Position numbers and translations under genes: made by a program
The notes under the pieces: model-generated
What the model was told of the DNA's origin: nothing
Database searches by the model: none
The model's input: the letters and a program-made list of their open reading frames with translations, nothing else
Shown: positions 34,963 through 42,554 of the stretch, one piece after another
Position numbering within the stretch: the stretch's first letter is position 1
Layout: each line of letters opens with the position of its first letter
DNA from: Anaerolineaceae bacterium UBA6105
GTDB taxonomy: Bacteria; Chloroflexota; Anaerolineae; Anaerolineales; Anaerolineaceae
Assembly: GCA_002423495.1 (NCBI GenBank)
Contig: DIWN01000070.1
Location: 1,247 to 55,590 of the forward strand
Direction of reading: 5' to 3'
Length of the DNA: 54,344 bases

Positions 34963-35856
34963 TTATTTCTTCATCTTTGGACGCTGGCGTTTTGCCGCTG
35001 CCCTGGCTGAAGGTTTGCTTACCTTTTCAATAACTTCAGGCTCATCTTCATCCTCATCCGGAAGATCAGGGATGACGATACTCGGTTTGCTCACTTTTGG
35101 CTTGGTTTTTATCCATGGGAAGATTCTTGACCAATCAGTTTTTCCCATTGCCGCATACTGGGCAACGGTCGTCAGGTTGCTGACCACAAAGTAAAGGGCC
35201 AGACCTGCAGAGAATTGGTAAGCCATGACACCCATCAGGATCGGCATGGTCATACTCATGCTATTCGTCATGGCAGCAGCCTGATCGTTGCCGCCTTCGG
35301 TAGGCGGTTGCATGACTCTGGTTTGGACCACTGTAGATAAAATCACCAGGATCGTGAGCACTGGAATTCCAATGCCAGCAATCATCAAGCGTTCTGGCTG
35401 ACCAAGATCCATCCACAAGAAGCGGTTTTGGATAGGCAGAATCTTGGTTGAATCGAGGAATGGATAAACCATGCGCTCCAGTTTGACCAATTCAAGAGGC
35501 GTGCTGGCCATAGCTCGCATGATGCTCTGATAAAGACCTATAATGACCGGGAATTGGATCAGCATCGGCAGACAGGAACCAAAGGGGCTGACGCCGAGCT
35601 CTTTGTAAAGCTTCATCTGTTCTTCTGCCAGCTTTTCTTTATTATCCTTGTACTTCTCCTGCATCTTTACATATCGCGGGCTTTTTTGCATATCCTGCAT
35701 AGCTTGTGATGATTTCAGCTGCCTGGCAGTCAGAGGATAGGTTATCAGCTTGATCAGAATGGTAAAAAGAATAATCGCAACGCCAAAATTCTTGACCACC
35801 ATCGTGATCATCAATAAGACGTTGGTAAAGGGTTGAACAATCAGGGTATCCCACAT
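34963..35856 (-). CDS. yidC: Membrane protein insertase YidC/Oxa1 type
   Basis: YidC inserts membrane proteins, alone or with SecYEG. The 297-aa product is the short form without a large periplasmic domain. It has about five membrane helices, the family segment LIKLITYPLTARQLKSSQAMQDMQK with the charged groove residues, SPFGSCLPMLIQFPVIIGLYQSI, and the C-terminal SNLTTVAQYAAM helix. The tail is rich in Lys, Glu and Asp and ends basic (RAAAKRQRPKMKK), as expected for ribosome contact. It lies in the conserved rpmH-rnpA-yidD-yidC-jag order. Confidence 0.95.
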   Translation of the reverse strand: MWDTLIVQPFTNVLLMITMVVKNFGVAIILFTILIKLITYPLTARQLKSSQAMQDMQKSPRYVKMQEKYKDNKEKLAEEQMKLYKELGVSPFGSCLPMLIQFPVIIGLYQSIMRAMASTPLELVKLERMVYPFLDSTKILPIQNRFLWMDLGQPERLMIAGIGIPVLTILVILSTVVQTRVMQPPTEGGNDQAAAMTNSMSMTMPILMGVMAYQFSAGLALYFVVSNLTTVAQYAAMGKTDWSRIFPWIKTKPKVSKPSIVIPDLPDEDEDEPEVIEKVSKPSARAAAKRQRPKMKK

Positions 35857-35867
35857 AGTCGACCTCT

Positions 35868-36944
35868 CTATTTCTCAGGTTTGAAGGTCCAGACGGGCTG
35901 ACCTTGAAAATCGAATGCATAAACCAGGTTATCCCCTTTGATGGCACCAACCAGAACCATGGTATCTGTTACAACCGGCGTGTTATAAACGCTCCCGCTT
36001 ACAATGCGCGACCAGATGGCCTGTCGATCCATGCCATAAAGAGTGATCGTTCCATCCTCCAGCGCAACAACAAAGCCCTTGCCTTCAACCCATGCAAGTC
36101 CTGCGGGCATTGATCCACCCGCAATGAATTGCCAGTTTTGCAAACCAGTTTCAGGAGACAAAGAAATGATTTTGCCAGTTTTGTCGTTAAAGATGAGCTG
36201 GCCGTCAACTAAGATCGGTTGTGCCCAAACACTCCCCAAAGTGCCGGAATCATCAAAGCTCCAGACAATTTCACCACTCTGCCGGTCGATTCTGACAAAC
36301 TCACCTGCCAGAGAGCCAACAAAGACTGAATCGGTCTGCGTGTCATAGAACGGTGGAGCAATCACTGCTCCATTCAATTCAACCTCTCGGATAGTTGTGC
36401 CGTCAGCTTTGTTGAGGAAAACAACTTTGCGATCCTGTGAACTGACAATCACCATATCATCAACAATTAGTGGTTCAGAAATATAAGCAAAATCGCCGTG
36501 ATGGGTCCACACCAGTGTGTTACTCTCATCAATCGCGTAAATATTCCTGTCAGAATTTGGCGCGATGATCAGGTTGCCATCCTTCGCAGCTTTACCCTGG
36601 TACCAGCCTTTGGCTTCACTGAAAATCCATTCGACGGTGGGTGTTCCTGATACGTTGATTTTTAGAAGATCATTCGCAAAATCACCAACATAGATGGACT
36701 CCCCATCAATCAGGGCAGGAGCGTAGAAAACCTGCTTGATGTTGGATTTCTCTGGATAGCGCCAGGTTGCAATCCCATTTGCGGGATCGATTTCATAGAC
36801 ATAATTCAGGTACGATACAAATATTTGGTTCTCCCCAGCGCTGATGCCCGGAGTGCTTTCAGCCCGAGGGCCCATTGCACAGCTGGCGAGAAGTAGTCCC
36901 GCCAAAAGGACAATCAACACAGAACGAAGTAATTTTTTGCTCAT
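35868..36944 (-). CDS. PQQ-type beta-propeller lipoprotein (BamB-like)
   Basis: From ATG 36944 (MSKKLLRSVL) the 358-aa protein has a lipoprotein signal with lipobox LLASC and lipidated Cys22. It is followed by repeats of WxF/WxY blades (SYLNYVYEIDPANGIATWRYPE, SEAKGWYQGKAAKDG, NTLVWTHHGDFAYISEPLIV and others), typical of a PQQ-like/BamB eight-bladed propeller. The cell envelope seems monoderm, so a true BamB role in outer-membrane assembly is unlikely. Its position between yidD and yidC suggests help in the folding or insertion of exported proteins, which is inference. It starts 8 bases after yidD. Confidence 0.85.
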   Translation of the reverse strand: MSKKLLRSVLIVLLAGLLLASCAMGPRAESTPGISAGENQIFVSYLNYVYEIDPANGIATWRYPEKSNIKQVFYAPALIDGESIYVGDFANDLLKINVSGTPTVEWIFSEAKGWYQGKAAKDGNLIIAPNSDRNIYAIDESNTLVWTHHGDFAYISEPLIVDDMVIVSSQDRKVVFLNKADGTTIREVELNGAVIAPPFYDTQTDSVFVGSLAGEFVRIDRQSGEIVWSFDDSGTLGSVWAQPILVDGQLIFNDKTGKIISLSPETGLQNWQFIAGGSMPAGLAWVEGKGFVVALEDGTITLYGMDRQAIWSRIVSGSVYNTPVVTDTMVLVGAIKGDNLVYAFDFQGQPVWTFKPEK

Positions 36945-36951
36945 AGATCTC

Positions 36952-37251
36952 CTAAGGTACTGGATCAAAACCGCCTGAATTGAAAGGGTTGCAGCGAATA
37001 ATTCGTTTGACACCCATCCATCCACCTTTTAATGCGCCATACTTGTAAACCGCTTGGTAAGCGTAGTGGGAACAGGTCGGATAAAACCGACAAGTATTCG
37101 GCGGTAAGGTTTTTGACACTGTTTTTTGATAAGCCTTAATCATTAATAGGACCAACAATCGCGGCAGATTGCTAAACTTTTTTGGTAGATCCGATAATTC
37201 TGGATCGCAAGTCTTGCAGTCAGCCTCATGGGAAGGATCATTCGCATTCAT
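36952..37251 (-). CDS. yidD: Membrane protein insertion efficiency factor YidD
   Basis: YidD helps YidC insert membrane proteins. The family core is complete: LLVLLMIKAYQKTVSKTLPPNTCRFYPTCSHYAYQAV with three conserved cysteines, and GWMGVKRIIRCNPFNSGGFDPVP. An N-terminal extension of about 35 residues contains an extra CKTC pair. The start is taken at ATG 37251, overlapping rnpA by 14 bases; an ATG at 37302 is further inside rnpA. Confidence 0.9.
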   Translation of the reverse strand: MNANDPSHEADCKTCDPELSDLPKKFSNLPRLLVLLMIKAYQKTVSKTLPPNTCRFYPTCSHYAYQAVYKYGALKGGWMGVKRIIRCNPFNSGGFDPVP

Positions 37252-37612
37252 TTTTGCTCGCCCGATTAGAAGCTCGGTTAAACAAATCTTGAACCGCGGC
37301 ATCTACCTCCCGCGGTTCTGCGTAAAGAAGCCTTTTTCTGGCAATCAAAACACAATCCATGCCCACTTCAAGTCTTTTCAGATTCTCAACTGCTCTGGCG
37401 CGCAATCGACGTCTGCATCGGTTGCGCTGAACCGCCCCTCCTACCGTTCGGCTTGCAATCACTGCATACCGAATAACCTGGAAGTCATTGGTTTTCGTCA
37501 CGAGAATTGCCAGCGAATTCGCTACAGATTCTCCCTCTTGCTTGACCTTTTGGATTGACCTGGGGTCCTTGAGGTGTATGATCGAAAGCCCGGCTATTGA
37601 CCTGACTTCCAT
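37238..37612 (-). CDS. rnpA: Ribonuclease P protein component
   Basis: RnpA is the protein subunit of RNase P, which trims tRNA 5' leaders. The 124-aa product has the RNR motif block GGAVQRNRCRRRLRARAVE and a preceding central strand (RYAVIASRTVGGAV) that binds leader RNA. It is basic throughout. It starts 11 bases after rpmH, the universal neighbour, and overlaps yidD. Confidence 0.93.
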   Translation of the reverse strand: MEVRSIAGLSIIHLKDPRSIQKVKQEGESVANSLAILVTKTNDFQVIRYAVIASRTVGGAVQRNRCRRRLRARAVENLKRLEVGMDCVLIARKRLLYAEPREVDAAVQDLFNRASNRASKNECE

Positions 37613-37623
37613 CCTGTTTCGGT

Positions 37624-37797
37624 CTACCAGCGCACGCGCTTGACGTGATTGTTAGACTTGGTGGCTAGCTCGTGGCGCCCACGCAGGCGACGACGCTTCA
37701 ACACTGCCCGCCCATCTTTCGTGGACATGCGGGCGCGGAATCCGTGTACACGCACACGGCGGCGAATTTTTGGTTGATAAGTTCTTTTTGTAGACAT
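37624..37797 (-). CDS. rpmH: 50S ribosomal protein L34
   Basis: From ATG 37797 the 57-aa protein is a typical L34: MSTKRTYQPKIRRRVRVHGF, RMSTKDGRAVLKRRRLRGR. It then has an extra basic tail of about 12 residues (ELATKSNNHVKRVRW) beyond the usual 44-46 aa. AAAGG precedes the ATG. It is the first gene of the rpmH-rnpA-yidD-propeller-yidC-jag-phosphorylase operon. Confidence 0.96.
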   Translation of the reverse strand: MSTKRTYQPKIRRRVRVHGFRARMSTKDGRAVLKRRRLRGRHELATKSNNHVKRVRW

Positions 37798-37888
37798 TGC
37801 AATTCCTTTCAGAAATCCGATAGTGCCGCGATCGCAGGCAGTAACGGACATTTTTATCCATATTTTTTGTCAATAATGTAACCAAATA

Positions 37889-37916
37889 ATTTTACCTCAA
37901 ACGGACTAATCGTCAA
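37889..37916 (-). promoter_or_regulatory. Promoter of the rpmH operon
   Basis: On the minus strand, TTGACG (37916-37911), a 16-base spacer and TAAAAT (37894-37889); each hexamer matches 5 of 6 bases. The predicted leader to rpmH is about 85 bases. Confidence 0.6.
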
Positions 37917-37934
37917 GTAACAATAATGATGGAC

Positions 37935-39239
37935 CTAACCTTCACGATTATCGTTGTTTTGGTTCCACAATTGCCCAGAGATGCTGCGCTTGGAAGTCAA
38001 CGCCTCAAGCCTGACTCGCCGCACCTGATTGTGAAGGTTTTCAGGGGATGGCGCGTAAACTTTCAGAAAATCTTCACTCCAACCCTGCCAGACCCAATCG
38101 CTCTGCAATTTTGCCCTGCTTTCAAAAAGTACATTTGCGCTTTGACCTAATCTCTGCGAAGCAAATTCCTTTTCAGAATCTGCAAGAACCTGGCGCACGA
38201 TGTTTGTACGTGCTTTACGAATGAGGTGCTGCACTTGCCCGTCCATCGTGAAAGCCGCCGTGCCTTGCAGGGCTGAAAAGGGAAACACATGCCCCCCACT
38301 GAAACGGCACTCTTCGATAAATTCCAGGGATTGCTCAAACAATTCCTGGGTTTCACCAGGAAAGCCGCAGATAATGTCAGTTGTAATAGCTAATCCGGAT
38401 CTGACACTTCGTATGAAGTCGAGCATATCCTGAAATCTTGCCGTATTCATCGGTCGGTTCATTTTCCGCAGGAGCTCATCTGAGCCAGACTGTAAAGGAA
38501 TGTGCAAATGTGGGCAAAGCCGTGGGTCTTTGAAGAGATTGATCAAACCAGGGTTGACATCCCAGGGTTCAATCGATGAAAGCCGGATGCGTTCAATTTC
38601 TGTCCGGTCCAATAACATCGCCAACAGGTCTGCCAGTGTTTGCCTGGGCACCAAATCTTTACCCCAGGATCCAAGCTGAACACCTGTCAGAACGATTTCT
38701 TTGACCCCCAGTTGATGCAGTTTCAGCGCATAAGCGATCACACTTTCAGGGTCGGTGCTCACTGAGCGCCCCCTGGCCACCTGGGTCAAACAATAGGCGC
38801 ATCGGTTGTCGCAGCCATCCTGTACCTTTACAAATCCGCGGGTTCTGTTCCTCGCTCCCAGGTCAGGACGGATTTCTCCCAACTCAGACCGAATTGGGGC
38901 TGCCTTTTCCAACAAATCCACAAGGATTTGGTCCTTTGCGTCGTTATTGTATGCCTTGTCCAGGATCTGCAATTGCCCCTCAGGCTCTTCCTGGCTGATG
39001 CTTACCCAGCATCCGGTACCAATTACCCTGGCTTGTGGAAAACGAGCTTTGTGATGTCTGAGCATTTTCCGGGAATCTGCGGAAGCTTTTGCGGTCACGC
39101 AGCAGGTGTTGATGATAATCTCATCTGCTTCTTCGGGATTCGAAACGACCTCAACGCCAGCTTCGGTCAACGAAAGCGCGAGCTGCTCTAATTCCGCCTG
39201 ATTCAGGCGGCAACCTACCATGTTTAGAAATACTTTCAT
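37935..39239 (-). CDS. mtaB: tRNA t6A37 methylthiotransferase MtaB
   Basis: MtaB adds a methylthio group to t6A37 of tRNA using radical SAM chemistry. The 434-aa product has the N-terminal UPF0004 cysteines (NMVGCRLNQAELEQL, NTCCVTAKA, GTGCWV), the radical-SAM CDNRCAYC cluster motif, and a C-terminal TRAM-like region. The start NMVGCRLNQ and the length fit MtaB better than MiaB or RimO. It abuts the upstream lipoprotein gene with no spacing (TAG immediately followed by ATG). Confidence 0.92.
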   Translation of the reverse strand: MKVFLNMVGCRLNQAELEQLALSLTEAGVEVVSNPEEADEIIINTCCVTAKASADSRKMLRHHKARFPQARVIGTGCWVSISQEEPEGQLQILDKAYNNDAKDQILVDLLEKAAPIRSELGEIRPDLGARNRTRGFVKVQDGCDNRCAYCLTQVARGRSVSTDPESVIAYALKLHQLGVKEIVLTGVQLGSWGKDLVPRQTLADLLAMLLDRTEIERIRLSSIEPWDVNPGLINLFKDPRLCPHLHIPLQSGSDELLRKMNRPMNTARFQDMLDFIRSVRSGLAITTDIICGFPGETQELFEQSLEFIEECRFSGGHVFPFSALQGTAAFTMDGQVQHLIRKARTNIVRQVLADSEKEFASQRLGQSANVLFESRAKLQSDWVWQGWSEDFLKVYAPSPENLHNQVRRVRLEALTSKRSISGQLWNQNNDNREG

Positions 39240-39905
39240 CTAAGGCTTGGAAACAATAAAATCATTAAAGACAAAAGAGCCGGCTCCGCCCTGCCCAGTT
39301 TCCGCAAAAATTCCGACGTCCCCCTGGGTGAGCTGTTCATCTTCCGCTGTCACCGCGAGCTTGCCGTTTACTACCAGGCTCAACTGGCTACCTACGCAGA
39401 AGACCTCAAGCAAATTTTTACCGTCATTTTGGTTTACATCGTGGTTGTACATCATTTTTCCGCCAGGCAGGGTGCTGCTTTCCCCATTAACCACCCTCAC
39501 CAAGCCTGTATATCCGTCAGGCGTGATGAAAAAACGATAATAATTTTGGTTATCCTGATAGCGGCAGACGATGCCCAGATAGGAATCGTTGCTGCCCGTT
39601 AGTTTATGCGTTTCGACCTGAACCTTAACATCATTAAATTGAAGACCTGTGGTTGAAATTGACCTTCCACCCTTGTTGTTTATCGAAATTAGATAGCCTT
39701 CGCTTGAATAACCTTTTAGCTCATAGACGTTATTTACAATTTCCCAACCCGTGGTGTCATCACTAAAATCATCCTCAATGAGGACGTCGCCGCTGGATTT
39801 CCAAGGGAGTTTATCCTGGCTGATTTGCAGTTTCTGAATCGCTGAACAGCTGTTGAGAATTAGCAGGATGATTACAAAAATAAGCAGAAAACGTGTTTTT
39901 TTCAC
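39240..39905 (-). CDS. Lipoprotein with concanavalin-like (DUF1080-type) domain
   Basis: Read from GTG 39905 the product is about 221 aa. The signal peptide (KKTRFLLIFVIILLILNSCSA) ends in a lipobox NSC, so it is a membrane-anchored lipoprotein. The mature part (EDDFSDDTTGWEIV, YLISINNKGGRSISTTGLQFNDVKVQVE, NYYRFFITPDGYTGL, GDVGIFAETGQ) is a beta-sandwich like 3-keto-disaccharide hydrolase/LamG-type binding domains. Enzymatic activity is not evident; glycan binding is more likely. The longer frame to 39947 has no better start. It is adjacent to mtaB without a gap. Confidence 0.75.
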   Translation of the reverse strand: MKKTRFLLIFVIILLILNSCSAIQKLQISQDKLPWKSSGDVLIEDDFSDDTTGWEIVNNVYELKGYSSEGYLISINNKGGRSISTTGLQFNDVKVQVETHKLTGSNDSYLGIVCRYQDNQNYYRFFITPDGYTGLVRVVNGESSTLPGGKMMYNHDVNQNDGKNLLEVFCVGSQLSLVVNGKLAVTAEDEQLTQGDVGIFAETGQGGAGSFVFNDFIVSKP

Positions 39906-39947
39906 AACCCAATAATACCAGAAAAGTAAGCTGTCCCGTGCCTGCAA

Positions 39948-40203
39948 AATATCACCCCGCCATGCCGTGTGCTGGAGGGTTTTGAACCTGCAATAGCAGG
40001 ATGGTCCTACTATCAGGATCGATCTTGACTTCCGTCTATCACGTCACCTGAATAAGATCAGACCTTTTTTGTTCGTGTTGGTACAAAACTGAGTGTCAGC
40101 ATCACGAACACAGCAGGGTATCTTTTTTATACCATATTTTGGACAAAACCAATTTTCCTTCCTCAATGACTGTATAATCTAACTATAAGAAACGAGGAAA
40201 CCC
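39948..40203. other. Gene-free, hairpin-rich intergenic region upstream of thpR
   Basis: No open frame is credible. Successive inverted repeats are present: CCTGC-aata-GCAGG (39987-40000), GATGGTCCT with AGGATCGATC (40000-40024, one bulge and one G-U), TGTTCGTG (40070-40077) with CACGAACA (40103-40110), and GGTAT-ctttttt-ATACC (40117-40133). A TATAAT at 40173-40178 probably serves thpR. A structured small RNA is possible. No known RNA family is recognised. Confidence 0.35.
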
Positions 40204-40785
40204 ATGCTTAAGCGCTTGTTTATTGCTATAGATCCTGAACCAGCCCTGCTCGATACTATTTTCAGGCTGACTTCGACATTAAAGCGGGAGTATTCAATTA
40301 AGGGTGTGCGATATACTGCCCCCCAAAACCTTCACCTCACTTTGCTTTTCCTTGGCGATACCGACGAATCATTAATTCCACAAATTAGTGACAAGCTTGA
40401 AAAAGTTTGCCGAAACTTCACCGAGTTCGACCTGGAGTTTTCAAATCTTGGCGCATTCCCTTCTCAACGCAATCCCCGCATTATCTGGCTGGGAGTTAAC
40501 CATCCAGAACCTGTCATCGCACTGGCAAAAGCAATTATTCACGATACAGGATTGGTTGCGGAACCAGAAAAGGCCGGGTTTACGCCACATCTTACTCTCG
40601 GCAGAGTTGGCGAAAGCACCCGCGGAGTTTCGAGTGAAACGTTTTCACGCCTGTTTGCTAAATTTGGGAATGTAAAAATTGGCTCCACAAGGGTCAGGGA
40701 AGTGCTTCTATACCAAAGTACCCTCAAGCCCAGTGGACCCGTATACACTGTACTTAGCCGCCATGACCTAAAAAATATGTGCTAA
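40204..40785 (+). CDS. thpR: RNA 2',3'-cyclic phosphodiesterase (LigT/ThpR)
   Basis: The 193-aa protein belongs to the 2H phosphoesterase superfamily with both signature motifs: HLTL starting at His44 and HLTL starting at His129. ThpR opens 2',3'-cyclic phosphate ends of RNA. MLKRLFIAIDPEP at the N-terminus and the total length are typical. GAGGAAA precedes the ATG and a TATAAT lies about 26 bases upstream. rsfS follows closely. Confidence 0.93.
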   Translation: MLKRLFIAIDPEPALLDTIFRLTSTLKREYSIKGVRYTAPQNLHLTLLFLGDTDESLIPQISDKLEKVCRNFTEFDLEFSNLGAFPSQRNPRIIWLGVNHPEPVIALAKAIIHDTGLVAEPEKAGFTPHLTLGRVGESTRGVSSETFSRLFAKFGNVKIGSTRVREVLLYQSTLKPSGPVYTVLSRHDLKNMC

Positions 40786-40807
40786 ACTTCCTGCAGTGAG
40801 GTGAAAC

Positions 40808-41152
40808 CTGGAACCAATTAACTTAGGACGCAAGATCGTACAAATTCTTGAAGACAAACTTGCAGAAGACATTCTGCTCCTTGACCTTACCGGCATATCA
40901 GACTTTACGGACTCATTTGTAATCGCAAACGGCACCAGCGAAAGAATGCTGCAGAGCCTGGCTGATTATGTCCGTGAAATTATTAAACCTGAAACCGGAT
41001 TGAACCCTGTTGTTGAAAGCAGTGGTCAATCCGGCTGGATAGTGCTGGATTACGGTTATGTTGTAGTTCACTTGCTGAGCCCCGAAAAGCGAGAATATTA
41101 CGACCTCGAGGGCTTATGGCAGAATGCCAAAACCGTGCTCAGCGTTCAGTAA
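40808..41152 (+). CDS. rsfS: Ribosomal silencing factor RsfS with apparent CTG start
   Basis: RsfS binds L14 on the large subunit and blocks subunit joining during starvation. An in-frame ATG exists only at 40946, but family similarity extends well upstream of it: GRKIVQILEDKLAEDILLLDL, then FTDSFVIANGTSERM-like core. The frame opens after a TGA at 40802. Between that stop and 40946 there is no ATG, GTG or TTG. CTG at 40808 (LEPINLGRK) lies 6 bases after GAGG (40798-40801) and gives a normal 114-aa protein. A CTG start is rare, so this is inference, but the upstream coding region is clear. Confidence 0.85.
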   Translation: MEPINLGRKIVQILEDKLAEDILLLDLTGISDFTDSFVIANGTSERMLQSLADYVREIIKPETGLNPVVESSGQSGWIVLDYGYVVVHLLSPEKREYYDLEGLWQNAKTVLSVQ

Positions 41153-41161
41153 ATCAGCAAT

Positions 41162-41620
41162 CTAAACAAATTCTTCGATAATTTCCTGCGCGTGCTCCGC
41201 AGGTTTTACCTTTTCGTAGATCTTCACAAGCTTGCCAGCTTCATCAATGAGGAAGGTGGTGCGGTTGATGCCAAAATACTCGCGCCCCATAAATTTCTTC
41301 AAACCCCATACTCCATATGCTTCACTGACCGAGTGGTCCGTGTCCGAGAGCAGGGTGAAAGGCAGCTGGTGTTTTTCCTGGAATTTGGCATGCGACTTGA
41401 TTGAATCGGCGCTAACGCCCAATATGATTATGTCATTTTGCTTGAAGACAGAGTAGTTATCCCTGAAACTGCAAGCTTCTGCTGTACAGCCTGGCGTATC
41501 ATCCTTTGGATAAAAATAAAGTACGACGCGCTTGCCAAGATAGTCTGAAAGCTTGTGAGTTTCACCGTTTTGATCACTGAGTTCAAAGGCGGGTACAGGT
41601 TTATTTAATTCTAAAGTCAT
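41162..41620 (-). CDS. bcp: Thioredoxin-dependent thiol peroxidase (Bcp/PrxQ)
   Basis: From ATG 41620 (GGAGG upstream) the 152-aa peroxiredoxin has the peroxidatic Cys45 in DDTPGCTAEAC and the resolving Cys50 four residues later, the PrxQ pattern. The YFYPKD strand precedes it. It reduces hydroperoxides using thioredoxin and protects an anaerobe from oxygen exposure. The end lies 10 bases from the rsfS stop on the other strand. Confidence 0.95.
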   Translation of the reverse strand: MTLELNKPVPAFELSDQNGETHKLSDYLGKRVVLYFYPKDDTPGCTAEACSFRDNYSVFKQNDIIILGVSADSIKSHAKFQEKHQLPFTLLSDTDHSVSEAYGVWGLKKFMGREYFGINRTTFLIDEAGKLVKIYEKVKPAEHAQEIIEEFV

Positions 41621-41635
41621 TGTTTCCTCCAAAGT

Positions 41636-42502
41636 TCATTTTATGATCAAAGGATACGCTAAAAGATAAATCAAAGAAAAGAATTGTACAATCGCCAAAG
41701 CCCTTAGCAGCTGCCAATTTGGCCGCATGCCTCCTGCTATTTGCTGGAGGAAGAACACTTCCGCCCCGCTGATCAGACTGAGCAGCAGGGTTGGCCAGTT
41801 GCGCGACCAGGTGTTGCTGATTGCCAGATAGACCAACAAAGCAAGATAGGTCAAAAGCGTGAGACCGTGATGGAACTTTAGTGCTTTTTCCCAACCGACT
41901 GAGGCAATAAAACCGTTGCTCCTGGAAGCAGAGTTTTGATCGTATTCAGAGAACAACAGCGTGATCGCCGAAGCACCATAAAGGAAAAAAATTGGAAGGC
42001 ACAGCAGAAATAGCAAGTAGGAAGACTGATACTCTTGAATCGCGCTTCCAAGAAGGAACATAATTGGTGAGACTACCAAACCTTCAAAGAACCAGGACAT
42101 TGAGTTAAACCACAAACGGCTAAACCTTCCCAAAGATAAAAATACTACAAGCGCAAGAGCGATCAGAAACAGCAAGTTTATGCCTATGAGTACTTGGGCC
42201 TGCAGCAGAAGATAAAGTCCGGCAAAAATCGCAAAATAGGCACCAATGATCAAGGTTAAGGAAGTTGATGACTGATTTTGTCCACCAGATCTAATTCGGG
42301 TGAAGGGATTGACTCGATTGGATGTCAGAAATCGCTGTAACTCCTGCAGAAGGTATAACGCGTAAAAAATTGTCAAACCCGCAGCAAGGGTCAAGAAATT
42401 TATTGGACGTCCTGACCAGCTAGCAATCATCACTCCCAGCAAGTAACTGGCAGTAGCTGATGTGGCGAAAAACCAATTAACACTTAATTTCAATTTTTGC
42501 AT
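41636..42502 (-). CDS. Polytopic membrane protein, possibly a degenerate UbiA-type
   Basis: The 288-aa product has about eight hydrophobic helices. The segment SEYDQNSASRSNGFIASVGWEKALKFHH sits where UbiA-family prenyltransferases have their second aspartate motif (DxxGD-type followed by RLG-like). The first NDxxD motif is not recognisable after helix two, so catalytic prenyl transfer is doubtful. The similarity is by eye only. It lies 15 bases upstream of bcp on the same strand, so they may be co-transcribed. Confidence 0.55.
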   Translation of the reverse strand: MQKLKLSVNWFFATSATASYLLGVMIASWSGRPINFLTLAAGLTIFYALYLLQELQRFLTSNRVNPFTRIRSGGQNQSSTSLTLIIGAYFAIFAGLYLLLQAQVLIGINLLFLIALALVVFLSLGRFSRLWFNSMSWFFEGLVVSPIMFLLGSAIQEYQSSYLLFLLCLPIFFLYGASAITLLFSEYDQNSASRSNGFIASVGWEKALKFHHGLTLLTYLALLVYLAISNTWSRNWPTLLLSLISGAEVFFLQQIAGGMRPNWQLLRALAIVQFFSLIYLLAYPLIIK

Positions 42503-42540
42503 GGTTCTATTTTAACACGCGCCAGCCTTCAATGTCTGAG

Positions 42541-42549
42541 TGATATAAT
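42541..42549 (+). promoter_or_regulatory. Extended -10 promoter of the surface-protein gene
   Basis: TGA followed by TATAAT (42544-42549). The ATG at 42555 lies 5 bases downstream, with no Shine-Dalgarno sequence, so the mRNA would be leaderless or start at the second ATG (42564). Confidence 0.55.
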
Positions 42550-42554
42550 TTTTT

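Noticed and set aside
37624..37934. Replication origin near rpmH-rnpA
   Set aside because: No dnaA or dnaN beside it. Only one near-match to a DnaA box (TTATCCATA near 37855) and no cluster.
39970..39992. tRNA-like T-arm on the minus strand (GGTTCAAAACC)
   Set aside because: No acceptor, D or anticodon stems can be built around it.
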